Below are positions 8,856 through 17,624 of a DNA stretch of 64,000 nucleotides, piece by piece; the stretch's first letter is position 1, and the number at the start of each line of letters is the position of its first letter. The position numbers were made by a program, and so were the translations under genes. The notes below the pieces were generated by a model. The model did not search any database, had not been told where the DNA came from, and saw nothing but the letters and a program-made list of their open reading frames with translations. Source of the stretch: an uncultured Paracoccaceae bacterium (lineage in GTDB: Bacteria; Pseudomonadota; Alphaproteobacteria; Rhodobacterales; Rhodobacteraceae); assembly GCA_951812615.1 (NCBI GenBank), contig CATOSU010000003.1, positions 62,001-126,000 on the forward strand. The letters run 5' to 3'.

Positions 8856-9830
8856 TTAGAGGAAGCCCAGCTTCTTCATCAGGTCGCCAATGACTTTTTC
8901 CTGCGCCTCAAGGAAGGTGCGGAAATCGTCGCCCGAATTGTGGATGTTGACCCAGCCATTGCGCGCCCGTACGGCTTCCCACTCGGGGGTTTCGTACATC
9001 TTGGCGATAGTTTCCTGGTACATCGCCACTTTCTCGGCAGGCATGCCCGGTGCACCGAAGAATCCGCGCCAGTTGACGAAGGTTGTGTCGATGCCCTGTT
9101 CCTTCATGGTGGGGGCGTCGGCAAAGGCATCCACCCGCTCATCCGAGGTTACGCCGATGATTTTGACTTCGCCGGCTTCGGCCAAGGCGACCGCTTCGGA
9201 AAAGCCGGTCGACAGTGCTTTGATCTCGCCCGAGAGCAGCGCGGCCATGGCTTTTCCGCCCGCGTCATACGGGATGTATTTCACGTTCAGCGAGTCTTTG
9301 CCTGCAGCTTCCATGACCATCGCGGCCACGAGATGGTCCATGCCACCCGGGACCGAACCACCGCCTATCGCTGTGCCTGACGCATCGGCGTCATAGGCAG
9401 CCAACAGATCGGCCATCGAGTTCAGCGGGCTGCCCTTGGCAACAACCATCGCGGCGTAGTCGCCGATGGTGCCCGAAACCAGCGTCAGGTCACGGAAATT
9501 GTGCGGGAACACACCGGTCAACGAGCGGATCACGATCGGGGTGGAGTTCACCATCAACGTGCCGTGCTGGCTGTCAGCGTTTTCGATCAGGTAGCCGATG
9601 GCTTTACCGCCGCCGCCGCCCGACATGTTTTCGTAGGACGCGGTGCCAACCAGGCCTGCTGTGGTCAAAGCTTCGCCAGTTCCACGAGCCGTACCATCCC
9701 AGCCACCACCGGCGCCGCCGGGGATCAGAAAATGGATGCTGTCGATCATTGGTTCCGCCGAAACCGGCCCGGATATGGCAAAAGCCGCAGCTGCTGCGAG
9801 AAGGGCGCGTCGGCCCAGGTCGAACGTCAT
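8856..9830 (-). CDS. tctC: Tripartite tricarboxylate transporter, periplasmic substrate-binding protein
   Basis: A 324-residue Bug-family binding protein. The ATG at 9830 opens a signal peptide (RRALLAAAAAFAISGPVSA) with a twin-arginine-like GRRALL start; the upstream in-frame extension of 12 residues would only dilute it. The mature protein shows the Bug features IHFLIPGGAGGGWDGTARG near the N-terminus and KGSPLNSMADLLAAY in the first domain. GGWDGTAR includes the aspartate often contacting the carboxylate ligand. It is the first gene of the tctC-tctB-tctA-CoA transferase-lyase operon and diverges from tctDE. Confidence 0.94.
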   Translation of the reverse strand: MTFDLGRRALLAAAAAFAISGPVSAEPMIDSIHFLIPGGAGGGWDGTARGTGEALTTAGLVGTASYENMSGGGGGKAIGYLIENADSQHGTLMVNSTPIVIRSLTGVFPHNFRDLTLVSGTIGDYAAMVVAKGSPLNSMADLLAAYDADASGTAIGGGSVPGGMDHLVAAMVMEAAGKDSLNVKYIPYDAGGKAMAALLSGEIKALSTGFSEAVALAEAGEVKIIGVTSDERVDAFADAPTMKEQGIDTTFVNWRGFFGAPGMPAEKVAMYQETIAKMYETPEWEAVRARNGWVNIHNSGDDFRTFLEAQEKVIGDLMKKLGFL

Positions 9831-9893
9831 GAAGTGTTCCTCCCATTTGACATTGGCGGCGTACACCGCTCAGTGTCCGGGAACTTGACAACC

Positions 9894-9915
9894 AAAGCTG
9901 ACACAAAGCTGACAC
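9894..9915. promoter_or_regulatory. Tandem 11-bp direct repeat, candidate TctD operator
   Basis: AAAGCTGACAC occurs twice with no gap and no mismatch (9894-9904 and 9905-9915), in the 121-bp intergenic region between divergent tctC and tctD. Direct half-sites spaced 11 bp apart are the typical binding arrangement of OmpR/PhoB-family regulators such as TctD. A TTGACA hexamer at 9885-9890 abuts the repeat. Assignment to TctD is inferred from location and geometry. Confidence 0.7.
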
Positions 9916-9951
9916 AGCGCAAAGACCTCCAAAGGGAGTGCAAAGAATTCG

Positions 9952-10617
9952 ATGCGGTTCCTACTGATCGAAGACAACGCCCAGCTGGCCGATGTTGTCG
10001 TCGATAGGCTTAGCCTGGACGGGCACGTCGTGGACCACGCGGCGGATCTGCAAACCGCCTGGGATTTCACGGCGACATCTGACTACGATCTGATTTTACT
10101 GGATATTATGCTTCCGGACGGCGACGGCCGGACGTTCCTCGCCAATCACAGGGCAAAACGGGGCCGCACTCCTGTGATTGTCCTGACGGCACGCTCGGAA
10201 GTGTCTGACCGGGTCGGAATTCTGGACCTCGGCGCTGACGATTACATGGTCAAACCGATTGATTTTTCCGAGCTCGAAGCCCGGTGTCGAGCTGTATTGC
10301 GACGCCGCGGCGGAGAGGCGCGCAACATTCTGACGCTTGGGGATCTGGGATTTGATTCGCAGTCCGGCACACTGAATGTGGCCGGTCGCAATGTTCAACT
10401 GCGTACCCGCGAGTTACGACTTTTCGAGGTTTTGGCAAACGCGCCGGGACAGGTTTTCTCGAAATCGGCCCTCGTGGACCGCCTGTTTTCCTTCGACGAA
10501 GATGTCTCGGAAAATGCAATCGAGGTCTACGTTGGCCGGTTGCGACGCCATTTGCGGGACACGACCGTCAAGATCACAACAGTGCGCGGACTCGGTTACA
10601 AATTGGAAACCGAATGA
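9952..10617 (+). CDS. tctD: OmpR/TctD-family response regulator
   Basis: A 221-residue regulator with an N-terminal receiver domain: acidic pair in LIEDNAQL (residues 5-6), phospho-acceptor aspartate in LILLDIMLPDGDG (about residue 51), threonine/alanine switch VLTARSE, and lysine in DYMVKPIDF. Residues 125-221 form a winged-helix DNA-binding domain ending in ITTVRGLGYKLE. It presumably activates the divergent tct operon when citrate or a related acid is sensed by TctE. Its stop overlaps the kinase start (ATGA). Confidence 0.93.
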   Translation: MRFLLIEDNAQLADVVVDRLSLDGHVVDHAADLQTAWDFTATSDYDLILLDIMLPDGDGRTFLANHRAKRGRTPVIVLTARSEVSDRVGILDLGADDYMVKPIDFSELEARCRAVLRRRGGEARNILTLGDLGFDSQSGTLNVAGRNVQLRTRELRLFEVLANAPGQVFSKSALVDRLFSFDEDVSENAIEVYVGRLRRHLRDTTVKITTVRGLGYKLETE

Positions 10618-11990
10618 CGGACCCGCTCGTCAAAGGATCGATCCGCCGAAGGCTGCTTTTGTCCCTTCTCGCAGGGGCCGCCATTTTAGCGATCGTCGTC
10701 TACTTTGTCGTACAGTCCGTGGCCCGCCAGGTTGCTCAGGAAAGCCAGGACAACATCCTGACCGCGTCAGCTCAGTCGATCCTGGAGAGCGCGCGATCCT
10801 TTGGCGGTCAGATCAATGTTGATCTGCCCTATTCCGCGCTTTCAATGCTGGACAGCGTGTCCGACGAACGGGCCTTCTACTCCATCCACCTCGAGGACGA
10901 ATTCCTCAGCGGCTACCCGGATCTCCCGGCGGCCCCGGGGGCATTGGCAGGGTCGCCAGCATTCCGATCCACGGAATTTCTGGGCGAAGACGTGCGGATT
11001 GCCTCCGTCCGGCGCTCCGTTTCCACCGATATGGGGCGCCGCTTTTTGCAGGTTTCGGTTGCACAGACCCTGTCAGGACAAAAACTCACGCTCGCGCGGT
11101 TTTCCCGAACGGCCATGGGGATCGGCGCCGGGTTTTTCCTGTTGTCGATGTTGCTGGCCGCGATCGTGGCGCGCAGCACCATTCGCCCGCTTCACCGGTT
11201 AACAGCGTCAGTGTCTCGTCGGGGACCCAATGACCTCAGGCCCGTGGCAGCTCCGGTGCCGTCGGAAATGGTCCCGCTTGTGTCGTCGCTCAATACCTTC
11301 ATGAACCGGCTACAGAAGTCGCTGACGCGCTCCGAAGACTTCATTGCCGAAGCCGCGCACCGCGTTCGTACACCACTTGCCATCGTGCGCACGAAAGCCG
11401 AAATCATCCAGAGACAAGCCGATGATCCTGAAATCAAAGTGGCATTGGGCGAGATGATCCATGCCGTCGACGACAGTTCACGAACGGCTGGTCAGCTGTT
11501 GGATCACGCCATGGTCACGTTCCGGCTGGACAACCTGTCCTCCGAAGACATCAACCTGGCGCAACTGACGCATGATGTTGTCGAGCGCGCCCGCCCGATG
11601 TCCGAGCTGAAAGAGATCGATCTGGACACTACAATCCTTGATGACACGACCCTGCACGGCGATCCGATCCTGATGCAAAACGCGCTGCACAACCTGTTGG
11701 ATAACGCGCTCAAATATGCGCCGCCCGGCGCCAGCGTCGATGTTGCCGTGACCAGGACACCGGACGGAGCGCGGATATGCATTCGCGACACAGGTCCCGG
11801 GTTTCCGACGGGTGAATTGCCCAGCCTGCCCGACCGGTTCATCCGCGGCGACAATGCCAAAGGCATCGTTGGTTCCGGGCTCGGGCTGACCATTGTGAAG
11901 GAAGTCGTCGAAGCCCACGGTGGCCGCATGGAAACCGGCAACAACCCCGGAGGAGGCGCATGCGTAACCTTGCACTTTCCCTCAGCCTGA
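10614..11990 (+). CDS. tctE: Sensor histidine kinase, TctE type
   Basis: A 458-residue membrane kinase. The first hydrophobic segment is near residues 14-33 (LLSLLAGAAILAIVVYFVVQ), a periplasmic sensor region of roughly 130 residues follows, and a second segment (GAGFFLLSMLLAAIVA) precedes a HAMP-like linker. The H-box reads FIAEAAHRVRTPLAIVRTKAE with the phospho-accepting histidine; N, G1 and G2 boxes are LHNLLDNALKYAP, DTGPGFPTG and GSGLGLTIVKE. It is translationally coupled to tctD and overlaps the following binding-protein gene by 31 bp, which places all three in one signalling operon. Confidence 0.92.
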   Translation: MTDPLVKGSIRRRLLLSLLAGAAILAIVVYFVVQSVARQVAQESQDNILTASAQSILESARSFGGQINVDLPYSALSMLDSVSDERAFYSIHLEDEFLSGYPDLPAAPGALAGSPAFRSTEFLGEDVRIASVRRSVSTDMGRRFLQVSVAQTLSGQKLTLARFSRTAMGIGAGFFLLSMLLAAIVARSTIRPLHRLTASVSRRGPNDLRPVAAPVPSEMVPLVSSLNTFMNRLQKSLTRSEDFIAEAAHRVRTPLAIVRTKAEIIQRQADDPEIKVALGEMIHAVDDSSRTAGQLLDHAMVTFRLDNLSSEDINLAQLTHDVVERARPMSELKEIDLDTTILDDTTLHGDPILMQNALHNLLDNALKYAPPGASVDVAVTRTPDGARICIRDTGPGFPTGELPSLPDRFIRGDNAKGIVGSGLGLTIVKEVVEAHGGRMETGNNPGGGACVTLHFPSA

Positions 11991-12976
11991 TCTGCCTGGC
12001 CGAACTGGTGCTGGCCTTTGAAACCGAAGACCGTGCACGTTTCGGTCCTGACAACGCCGAGCAGGCGCTCAAGGTCATTTCGACCGCCGATATCGGTTTT
12101 TTTGAACCGATGATCACCTCGTTCCTGGCGTCTCATCCCGATATTGCCATCGACTATATTGTGGCCAGCTCGGCGGAACTGATGCGCGCCATCCGCGACG
12201 AGGGTCATTCTTTTGACGTGGCAATCTCAAGTGCAATGGACCTTCAGACCAAACTCGCCAATGACGGCAAGGCTCAGCGGCATAGCTCAGCCGTCTCGCG
12301 GTCTCTTCCCGGCTGGGCGGTCTGGAACGATATGCTGTTCGCCTTCACGCAGGAACCAGCGGCCATTGTTGTGTCGAAAGACGCGTTTGGAGATATGGCG
12401 ATCCCGGAAAGCCGGCACGAGCTGATCAGCCTTTTGCGCCAGGAACCAGAACGCTTTCGTGGCCGTGTCGGCACCTATGACGTGCGCACCTCCGGTCTGG
12501 GCTATCTCTTCGCCACCCAGGACACGCGCGCCTCGGAAACCTACTGGCGTCTGACAGAAGTCTTCGGCGGGCTGGAAACGCGACTTTACTGTTGTTCTTC
12601 AGACATGATCGAGGCGGTTAAATCCGGTGAATTGCTGATTGCCTACAATGTCCTGGGTAGCTACGTCGCCAACCGGTCTGACAGATCCGAGTTCGAAATC
12701 GTATTACCGTCTGATTTCACCACCGTCATGCTGCGCACGGCCATGATACCGCACAATGCGCCATCGCCCGAACTCTCCGGTGTTTTTGTCGATCACCTGC
12801 TTGACAGGTCACATGGCCCGGACGCCCAACCTCTGACGCACCCTGTGATTGACCTCAACGACATCGAACCTTCGGTAAACCGTATCCGCATCGGCCCGGG
12901 GCTTCTTGTGTTTCTTGACCAGTTAAAAAAACGCGCATTTCTGTCCGAATGGGAAAGCGCGATTTTGCAGAAGTGA
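11960..12976 (+). CDS. Periplasmic ABC-type binding protein linked to the TctDE system
   Basis: A 338-residue exported protein with a short signal peptide (RNLALSLSLICLAELVLA). The ribosome-binding site AGGAGG at 11951-11956 and the start at 11960 both lie inside the 3' end of tctE. The mature part (ALKVISTADIGFFEPMITSFLASHPDIAIDYIVASSAELMRAI, broken here at residue limits) is laid out like iron/polyamine-type binding proteins: VISTAD at the first strand and DVAISSAMD as the hinge region. Its C-terminal part KSGELLIAYNVLGSY is the usual domain-crossing loop. No permease or ATPase accompanies it, so it is more likely a ligand-presenting partner of the sensor kinase than part of a transporter. 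That role is inferred from operon position. Confidence 0.8.
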   Translation: MRNLALSLSLICLAELVLAFETEDRARFGPDNAEQALKVISTADIGFFEPMITSFLASHPDIAIDYIVASSAELMRAIRDEGHSFDVAISSAMDLQTKLANDGKAQRHSSAVSRSLPGWAVWNDMLFAFTQEPAAIVVSKDAFGDMAIPESRHELISLLRQEPERFRGRVGTYDVRTSGLGYLFATQDTRASETYWRLTEVFGGLETRLYCCSSDMIEAVKSGELLIAYNVLGSYVANRSDRSEFEIVLPSDFTTVMLRTAMIPHNAPSPELSGVFVDHLLDRSHGPDAQPLTHPVIDLNDIEPSVNRIRIGPGLLVFLDQLKKRAFLSEWESAILQK

Positions 12977-13382
12977 TACCACGCCTCGCCAAACAACGTA
13001 GAACACGGTCGCCGAGCAGCGAGACATCAATGGTTCCCTTGCTTCACATTAGACGTTCGACCGAGTGGCTGAGGCTCGGGATTAGGTTTTTTGATCCTCC
13101 GTTGCGATCCGATGAGGAAAGCAAAACTGGGCGGCTCAAAGCATTTGGCGCCGATTTAGTCCGATTGTGAGACATCGGGCACCGACGCAGCGAACGGCAG
13201 GATTGGAATTGGGCTATATTGGCCGTGACGAATGGCCGTTTCCGGGAAACCTATCGGGCGGTCCGGGCTGGTTGTGGGTGTAGTGTCGGTCTTTGGGTCG
13301 TTAACGACGACAGCTTTTCCCGCACGGTCCGCAGTTCCATTCATGTATCCGAGGTCCGGATCGAACCTGGAGCCAACTGCCC
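12977..13382. other. Intergenic region between convergent operons, no gene recognised
   Basis: These 406 bases separate the plus-strand tctDE operon from the minus-strand oxidoreductase cluster. The open frames here (up to about 76 codons on either strand) lack family resemblance and good ribosome sites. No clear terminator hairpin with a T-run was seen. It could hold degraded sequence. Confidence 0.4.
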
Positions 13383-14381
13383 TCAAATTCGAAACCTGAA
13401 TGTTTCCCCGCCAAATGCCGAAGCCTTGGCGGCTTCGCCGATGTGTTGCGCCAGTAACCCGTCCCTCAAAGTGGCCAGCACCGGGTGCTGTTTGCCCGTC
13501 GCCAAGACCTCCAAGAACGCATCAAGCTCGCGTTTGTAAGTGTCCGAAAACCGCTCCTGCCAAGTGGCGAGCGTTGTTTCATGGGTTTGCATTCGGCCAC
13601 CGGGATGCACGACTGTTCCGACGCTGTCTTGCTGGCTGGTCAACAGCCCCTTTTGGCCGTGGATCTCAACCCGTTCGTCCTGCCCGTACGCTGTGCGCCA
13701 ACTGAAATCGAAACGGCACAAGGCACCACTATCCATCCGCATCGAGATGACGGCGGTGTCGACTTCTCCGATCTCGGCGAACCCGGAATCGATCAGGACG
13801 GCCCCCATGGCGCTCAGTTCCACGGGTTCGGCACCCGACATCCATCTGGCGAGGTCGAAAAAATGGCTTCCCTTCTCTGCAAACAATCCGCCGGACGATC
13901 GGCTGAAATCGACGGTTGGCGGCGCTGTGCTTCTCGACGTGTAGCAATACAACTCGCATTGCCCGATATCGCCGCGCAGGATTGCATCCCGAATTGCCGC
14001 ATATTGGGCATCGAACCGGCGATTCAGGGCCGTGGCGGCGATCAGGCCCTTCTTTTCAACGGATGCAACAATTCGGGCGGCCGCGTCCACGTCTTGGGCA
14101 AGAGGCTTTTCGCACAGAAAGGGCACGCCAGCATCCACGCATAACCCAATAATTTCGCCGTGTGACGCGGTTGAGGACGCGATGATCACGGCGTCGGGCC
14201 GGGTGGTCAGCAAGTCTTCGATGTTCGATACGGCCGGCACACCTGCATCGGCCATCACGGCTTTACGTGCCTCGGGGCGCGGGTCACAAACAGCACTCAG
14301 CCGGGCGGTATCGTGCGCCATCAGGTTGGCCGCGTGTACGCGACCCACCGCGCCCAGACCGACAACTGCAACATTGCTCAT
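13383..14381 (-). CDS. Gfo/Idh/MocA-family oxidoreductase (first of three)
   Basis: A 332-residue NAD(P)-dependent dehydrogenase. The Rossmann motif VAVVGLGAVGRVHAANL follows the ATG at 14381; a frame extension of nine residues upstream is not needed. Residues 90-100 carry the diagnostic CEKPLAQD (lysine of the EKP motif), and the C-terminal sheet domain begins around ALNRRFDAQYAAIR. The SHFFDLARWM segment supplies the conserved catalytic-region Asp/His found in this family. Substrate is unknown; members act on sugars, inositols and their derivatives. It lies 11 bp after the frameshifted second oxidoreductase and is the last gene of the cluster. Confidence 0.88.
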   Translation of the reverse strand: MSNVAVVGLGAVGRVHAANLMAHDTARLSAVCDPRPEARKAVMADAGVPAVSNIEDLLTTRPDAVIIASSTASHGEIIGLCVDAGVPFLCEKPLAQDVDAAARIVASVEKKGLIAATALNRRFDAQYAAIRDAILRGDIGQCELYCYTSRSTAPPTVDFSRSSGGLFAEKGSHFFDLARWMSGAEPVELSAMGAVLIDSGFAEIGEVDTAVISMRMDSGALCRFDFSWRTAYGQDERVEIHGQKGLLTSQQDSVGTVVHPGGRMQTHETTLATWQERFSDTYKRELDAFLEVLATGKQHPVLATLRDGLLAQHIGEAAKASAFGGETFRFRI

Positions 14382-14392
14382 CGGCCCCCCCC

Positions 14393-15576
14393 CTAGATAG
14401 CAACCCATGCTCCGGCGTCTTCATTTGACCGAACGCACGCATGGATGAAGCGCGCACCGTCCGCGCCGTCGGCGACCATCGGCATACCCAACCAATCGAC
14501 GGGAATGTCGCGCCCATCGGCGCGCGCGGCGACGGCCATGGCAAATTCGGTGTAAAGGTTCCCCCAGGCTTCGATCATGCCTTCCGGGAAGCCACGGGCC
14601 GTTCGCACGAAACGCTCGGTCCTGGCCGAAACACCGTGCCCGTGACCACGTGACAGGATGCGGTCTGGCTCGTCAAACCGGTTGAATTTGAGGCGGTCAC
14701 AATCTTCGAGGTCCCATTCCAGCCCGCCCTCAGACCCAAAGACGCGCAGGCGCAGCCCTCCGCGATTGCCGGGGGCAAGCCGCGTCGCCATCAGGGTGCC
14801 GGGCACATCGCCCGCGTGACGGGTCCAGGCAAAAAACGTGTCTTCCAAGACCTTTGGCCCCCCGCAGACATGAAATTCGGCTCGCAGGCTGGTCAGCGGC
14901 AGGTGGCTGACGAAGCCAGAGAGGTGGGCGCCATGCGTGCCAATATCCCCGACGCACGACGTACGACCGGATTTCGCCGGGTCAAGCCGCCACTTCACAT
15001 GCGGCGCGTCGCCGGAACCCTCGGGCGTCATCCAGTCCTGCATGAATTCGACGTGGATCTGGTTGATCTTGCCCACGCCGCCTTCGGCCACGATCTCGCG
15101 CGCCTGCCGGATCACGGGGAGCAGGACATAACGTAAGAAACACCAAAGACACAGCCCGTCCGACTTGCCAGTGCAACCAGCGCTTCGGCTTCCGCGATTT
15201 CATTTGTCAGCGGCTTGTCGCAGAGCACATCGATGCCAGCTTCTAAAAACGCCTTTGCAGCGGGAAAATGGACGTGGTTCGGCGTGGTGATCATCACGGC
15301 GTCGACACCGTCCGCACGGGCCGCTTCAGTCCTGGCCATCTCCTCAAAGGAAGCATAGCAACGCTCTTCCGGCAGGTGCCATTCGGATGCAGCCGACTTG
15401 GCCCGTTCGGGGTTCGACGAAAACGCGCCGGCCACCACCTCCCATCGGTCGGTCAGTCGCGCCGCCATTGCCTGCATGCCCGATATGCGACCACCGCCAA
15501 CAACGCCGAGGCGCAAGCGTCGGGACTGCCGCGGGAACGGACCGTCAAAGTCAATCTGCGTGGGAAGAATTGGCAT
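14393..15576 (-). pseudogene. Gfo/Idh/MocA-family oxidoreductase interrupted by a frameshift
   Basis: The N-terminal half (15576-15112) carries the Rossmann motif LRLGVVGGGRISGMQAM and CDKPLTNEIAEAEALV (a D for E variant of the EKP motif) and stops after VFGVSYVMSCSP. The C-terminal half (15115-14393) starts with VIRQAREIVAEGGVGKINQI in another frame and continues to a normal C-terminus. Joined, they give about 392 residues, a normal family length, with one missing base around the run TCCCCGTGA at 15112-15121 explaining the break. The stop and a GTG overlap as GTGA, so re-initiation producing two separate domains is formally possible. A sequencing error in the C-run cannot be excluded. Same cluster and strand as the neighbouring oxidoreductases. 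Confidence 0.8.
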
Positions 15577-15579
15577 GAT

Positions 15580-16239
15580 TCAAAGCTCCGGCGGTGTCGC
15601 GCCCCAGGGCAGCATTTCAACGGCCATGAAGACCGAGGGCGTGATCGTTTCATACTGGTGCCACGGATAGTTGCCGCGGGCGTCGTACATCGGCCGATGA
15701 GTGGCCCCGGGGGCCATTGGCTCTTCAAGATAGAGCGTGTCGATGTCGCGTTCGCGGCACTGCTGCATTTTGCCAAACCCGGCAATCTGCGTGTGCACTT
15801 CGCGAAAGCCGGGGACCGGACAGAACGCATGCTCCTGATGGAGACCCACATTCAGGGGAACAGAGGCTGAGTGATAGATCGTGAAGCCAAACCGACCGAC
15901 CCAGACTTTGGGCGACATGTAATGTTCGATGCCGCGCAGGCGTTCCTCGGCGCGAACCTCAAAGGCCGAAGGCCAGGTCTCACGAATGCGGGCCATCAAC
16001 GCTGCATCGTCCTTGTGGTTTGCAAAGCCCTCAATCACCACGGCATGGGTCACGTCCCGGATGCGCGTGTCTTTCAGAATGACCGATTGCAGTTCACCCA
16101 GCGCCTGGTCGCGCACTCCAATGGGATCGGCGGACAGGTTCAGCACGATTGTCTTGTCGGTGATCGCGTACGCCGCTTTTCCCGTCAGAATCCGAACCGT
16201 GAAAAACGGATCGCCGATGGTCAGTGTTTCGATTCTCAT
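15580..16239 (-). CDS. Uncharacterised protein of the oxidoreductase cluster
   Basis: I do not recognise this 219-residue protein. It is a convincing gene: the ATG at 16239 overlaps the upstream stop (ATGA), and its end is 3 bp from the next start. The N-terminal 90 residues look alpha/beta (VILKDTRIRDVTHAVVIEGF), and the C-terminal half is beta-rich with many histidines and acidic residues (VGLHQEHAFCP, FREVHTQIAGFGKMQ, YPWHQYETITP), which is suggestive of a cupin-like metal site. No signal peptide or membrane segment. Wedged between three Gfo/Idh/MocA enzymes, it may be an isomerase or epimerase for the same sugar-like substrate; this is a guess from context. Confidence 0.7.
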   Translation of the reverse strand: MRIETLTIGDPFFTVRILTGKAAYAITDKTIVLNLSADPIGVRDQALGELQSVILKDTRIRDVTHAVVIEGFANHKDDAALMARIRETWPSAFEVRAEERLRGIEHYMSPKVWVGRFGFTIYHSASVPLNVGLHQEHAFCPVPGFREVHTQIAGFGKMQQCRERDIDTLYLEEPMAPGATHRPMYDARGNYPWHQYETITPSVFMAVEMLPWGATPPEL

Positions 16240-17420
16240 GGCCGCGCCCCCCAATTGACGTTCAAACCGGTCTCATCGGTCTCTGGCAGCATCGCCGGAC
16301 GGCTGCACGTGCTGTGGATGTCGACAAAACGCCCCAGACCCGGACTATCGAGCATGCCTTGCATGACCTCGCACAAATGCAAACCCAGCGCGCCGCTGGC
16401 GCGCGGCTCGCGGTTGGCCCGGACGGCGTCCGCCAGATCGGCAAGTCCCGCACCGCGCGCATCGAAATTCAAGCCATGGCTGTTTTCTGCAACCTCCCAC
16501 TCGGGCGGTGCATTGGGGCGGGGTCGCATTGTCCAGCGCGAGGTTGCCCGCGTCCGCAGCCAGACGTCGCCCTGAAAAAGGTTTGCGCCATCGCCGGGAT
16601 CGGGATCGGGGATACAGATCGTACCCTCGGTCCCGTAGATTTCCAGCCGCGGCGTTTCGCTTTCCCAAACGTCGAAGCTGACCATCATTTGACCGATGAC
16701 GCCGTTCTCGAACTCGATCAGGCTCAGACAATGGGTATCAACCTCGACTGGCATCATCTCGCCATTGCGCGGCCCGTTCTCGATCATGCGCTCCGGGAAG
16801 GTCTTCCGTGCCATTCCGGCAACGCGTGCGATCGGCCCCAGGCAAAACACCATGGCCGCCAGGTAGTACGGACCAAGGTCCAACAAAGGGCCGCCACCTT
16901 TTGCATAGTAGAAGTCGGGATTTGGATGGTGCCGTTCAACGCCATGGGTCGGAACGAAGGCAGCTATTCCGGTTGCTTCCCCAATCGCGTTTTGGTCGAG
17001 GAGTTTGCGAACGGTTTGCCATCGGCCGCCAAGAAAGGTGTCCGGCGCATTGCCGACCCGCAGTCCTTTTGAAGCGGCCAGTTCCAGAACACGATGCCCA
17101 TCGCCAAGATCCGTGACAAACGGCTTCTCGGAATAAACGTGTTTGCCCGCATCAAGCGCGGCAAGGCTGATCTCGGCATGGGCCGCCGGGATTGTCAGGT
17201 TGAGGATGGTATCAATGCCGGGATCGGAGAGGATCTGACTTGGCTCCGCGACATCGGGTACGCCAAACCGGGCTGCCTTGGTACGGCTTTCCTCCATATT
17301 CAGGCTGCTGCAGCTGACGATGTCCAACCCATCGAAACCGGCGCAATTCTGGAGATAGATGTCACTTATGCGGCCTGTCCCGATCAGGCCGACCTGGAAG
17401 GATTTCGCGGGATCGCTCAT
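16236..17420 (-). CDS. Gfo/Idh/MocA-family oxidoreductase (third of three, first in the operon)
   Basis: A 394-residue enzyme with the Rossmann motif VGLIGTGRISDIYLQN, the EKP motif in YSEKPFVTDLGDG and the family segment GGGPLLDLGPYYLAAMVFCLG, where the aspartate and tyrosine replace the more common DxxxH. It is longer than the first paralogue because of insertions in the C-terminal sheet domain. It is the promoter-proximal gene of the four-gene cluster, with the ATG at 17420. The three paralogues differ widely, so they are probably consecutive steps or alternative substrates and not recent duplicates. Confidence 0.88.
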   Translation of the reverse strand: MSDPAKSFQVGLIGTGRISDIYLQNCAGFDGLDIVSCSSLNMEESRTKAARFGVPDVAEPSQILSDPGIDTILNLTIPAAHAEISLAALDAGKHVYSEKPFVTDLGDGHRVLELAASKGLRVGNAPDTFLGGRWQTVRKLLDQNAIGEATGIAAFVPTHGVERHHPNPDFYYAKGGGPLLDLGPYYLAAMVFCLGPIARVAGMARKTFPERMIENGPRNGEMMPVEVDTHCLSLIEFENGVIGQMMVSFDVWESETPRLEIYGTEGTICIPDPDPGDGANLFQGDVWLRTRATSRWTMRPRPNAPPEWEVAENSHGLNFDARGAGLADLADAVRANREPRASGALGLHLCEVMQGMLDSPGLGRFVDIHSTCSRPAMLPETDETGLNVNWGARP

Positions 17421-17624
17421 TCACGTCCTATTTTCGTATCGCGCAAGGTGATCTAGTGGTGTGGGTCCGTTGTTGCGGTCGCTTCCGACCTTGGGTCAAA
17501 GCGACCCTCGATCAGCTTTACCAAATGAAACCATGCGAACCTGCCAGCGAAAAGCCCAACCGGCAAGTAACTTGGCTGTTTTGGCCCGCTGATCGCATCG
17601 ACCGGCAAACAGCACCTCGGGGTT

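Noticed and set aside
13345-13370. tRNA-like T-loop on the minus strand (GGTTCGATCC)
   Set aside because: Flanking bases do not pair into T and acceptor stems, and no D or anticodon arm fits upstream.
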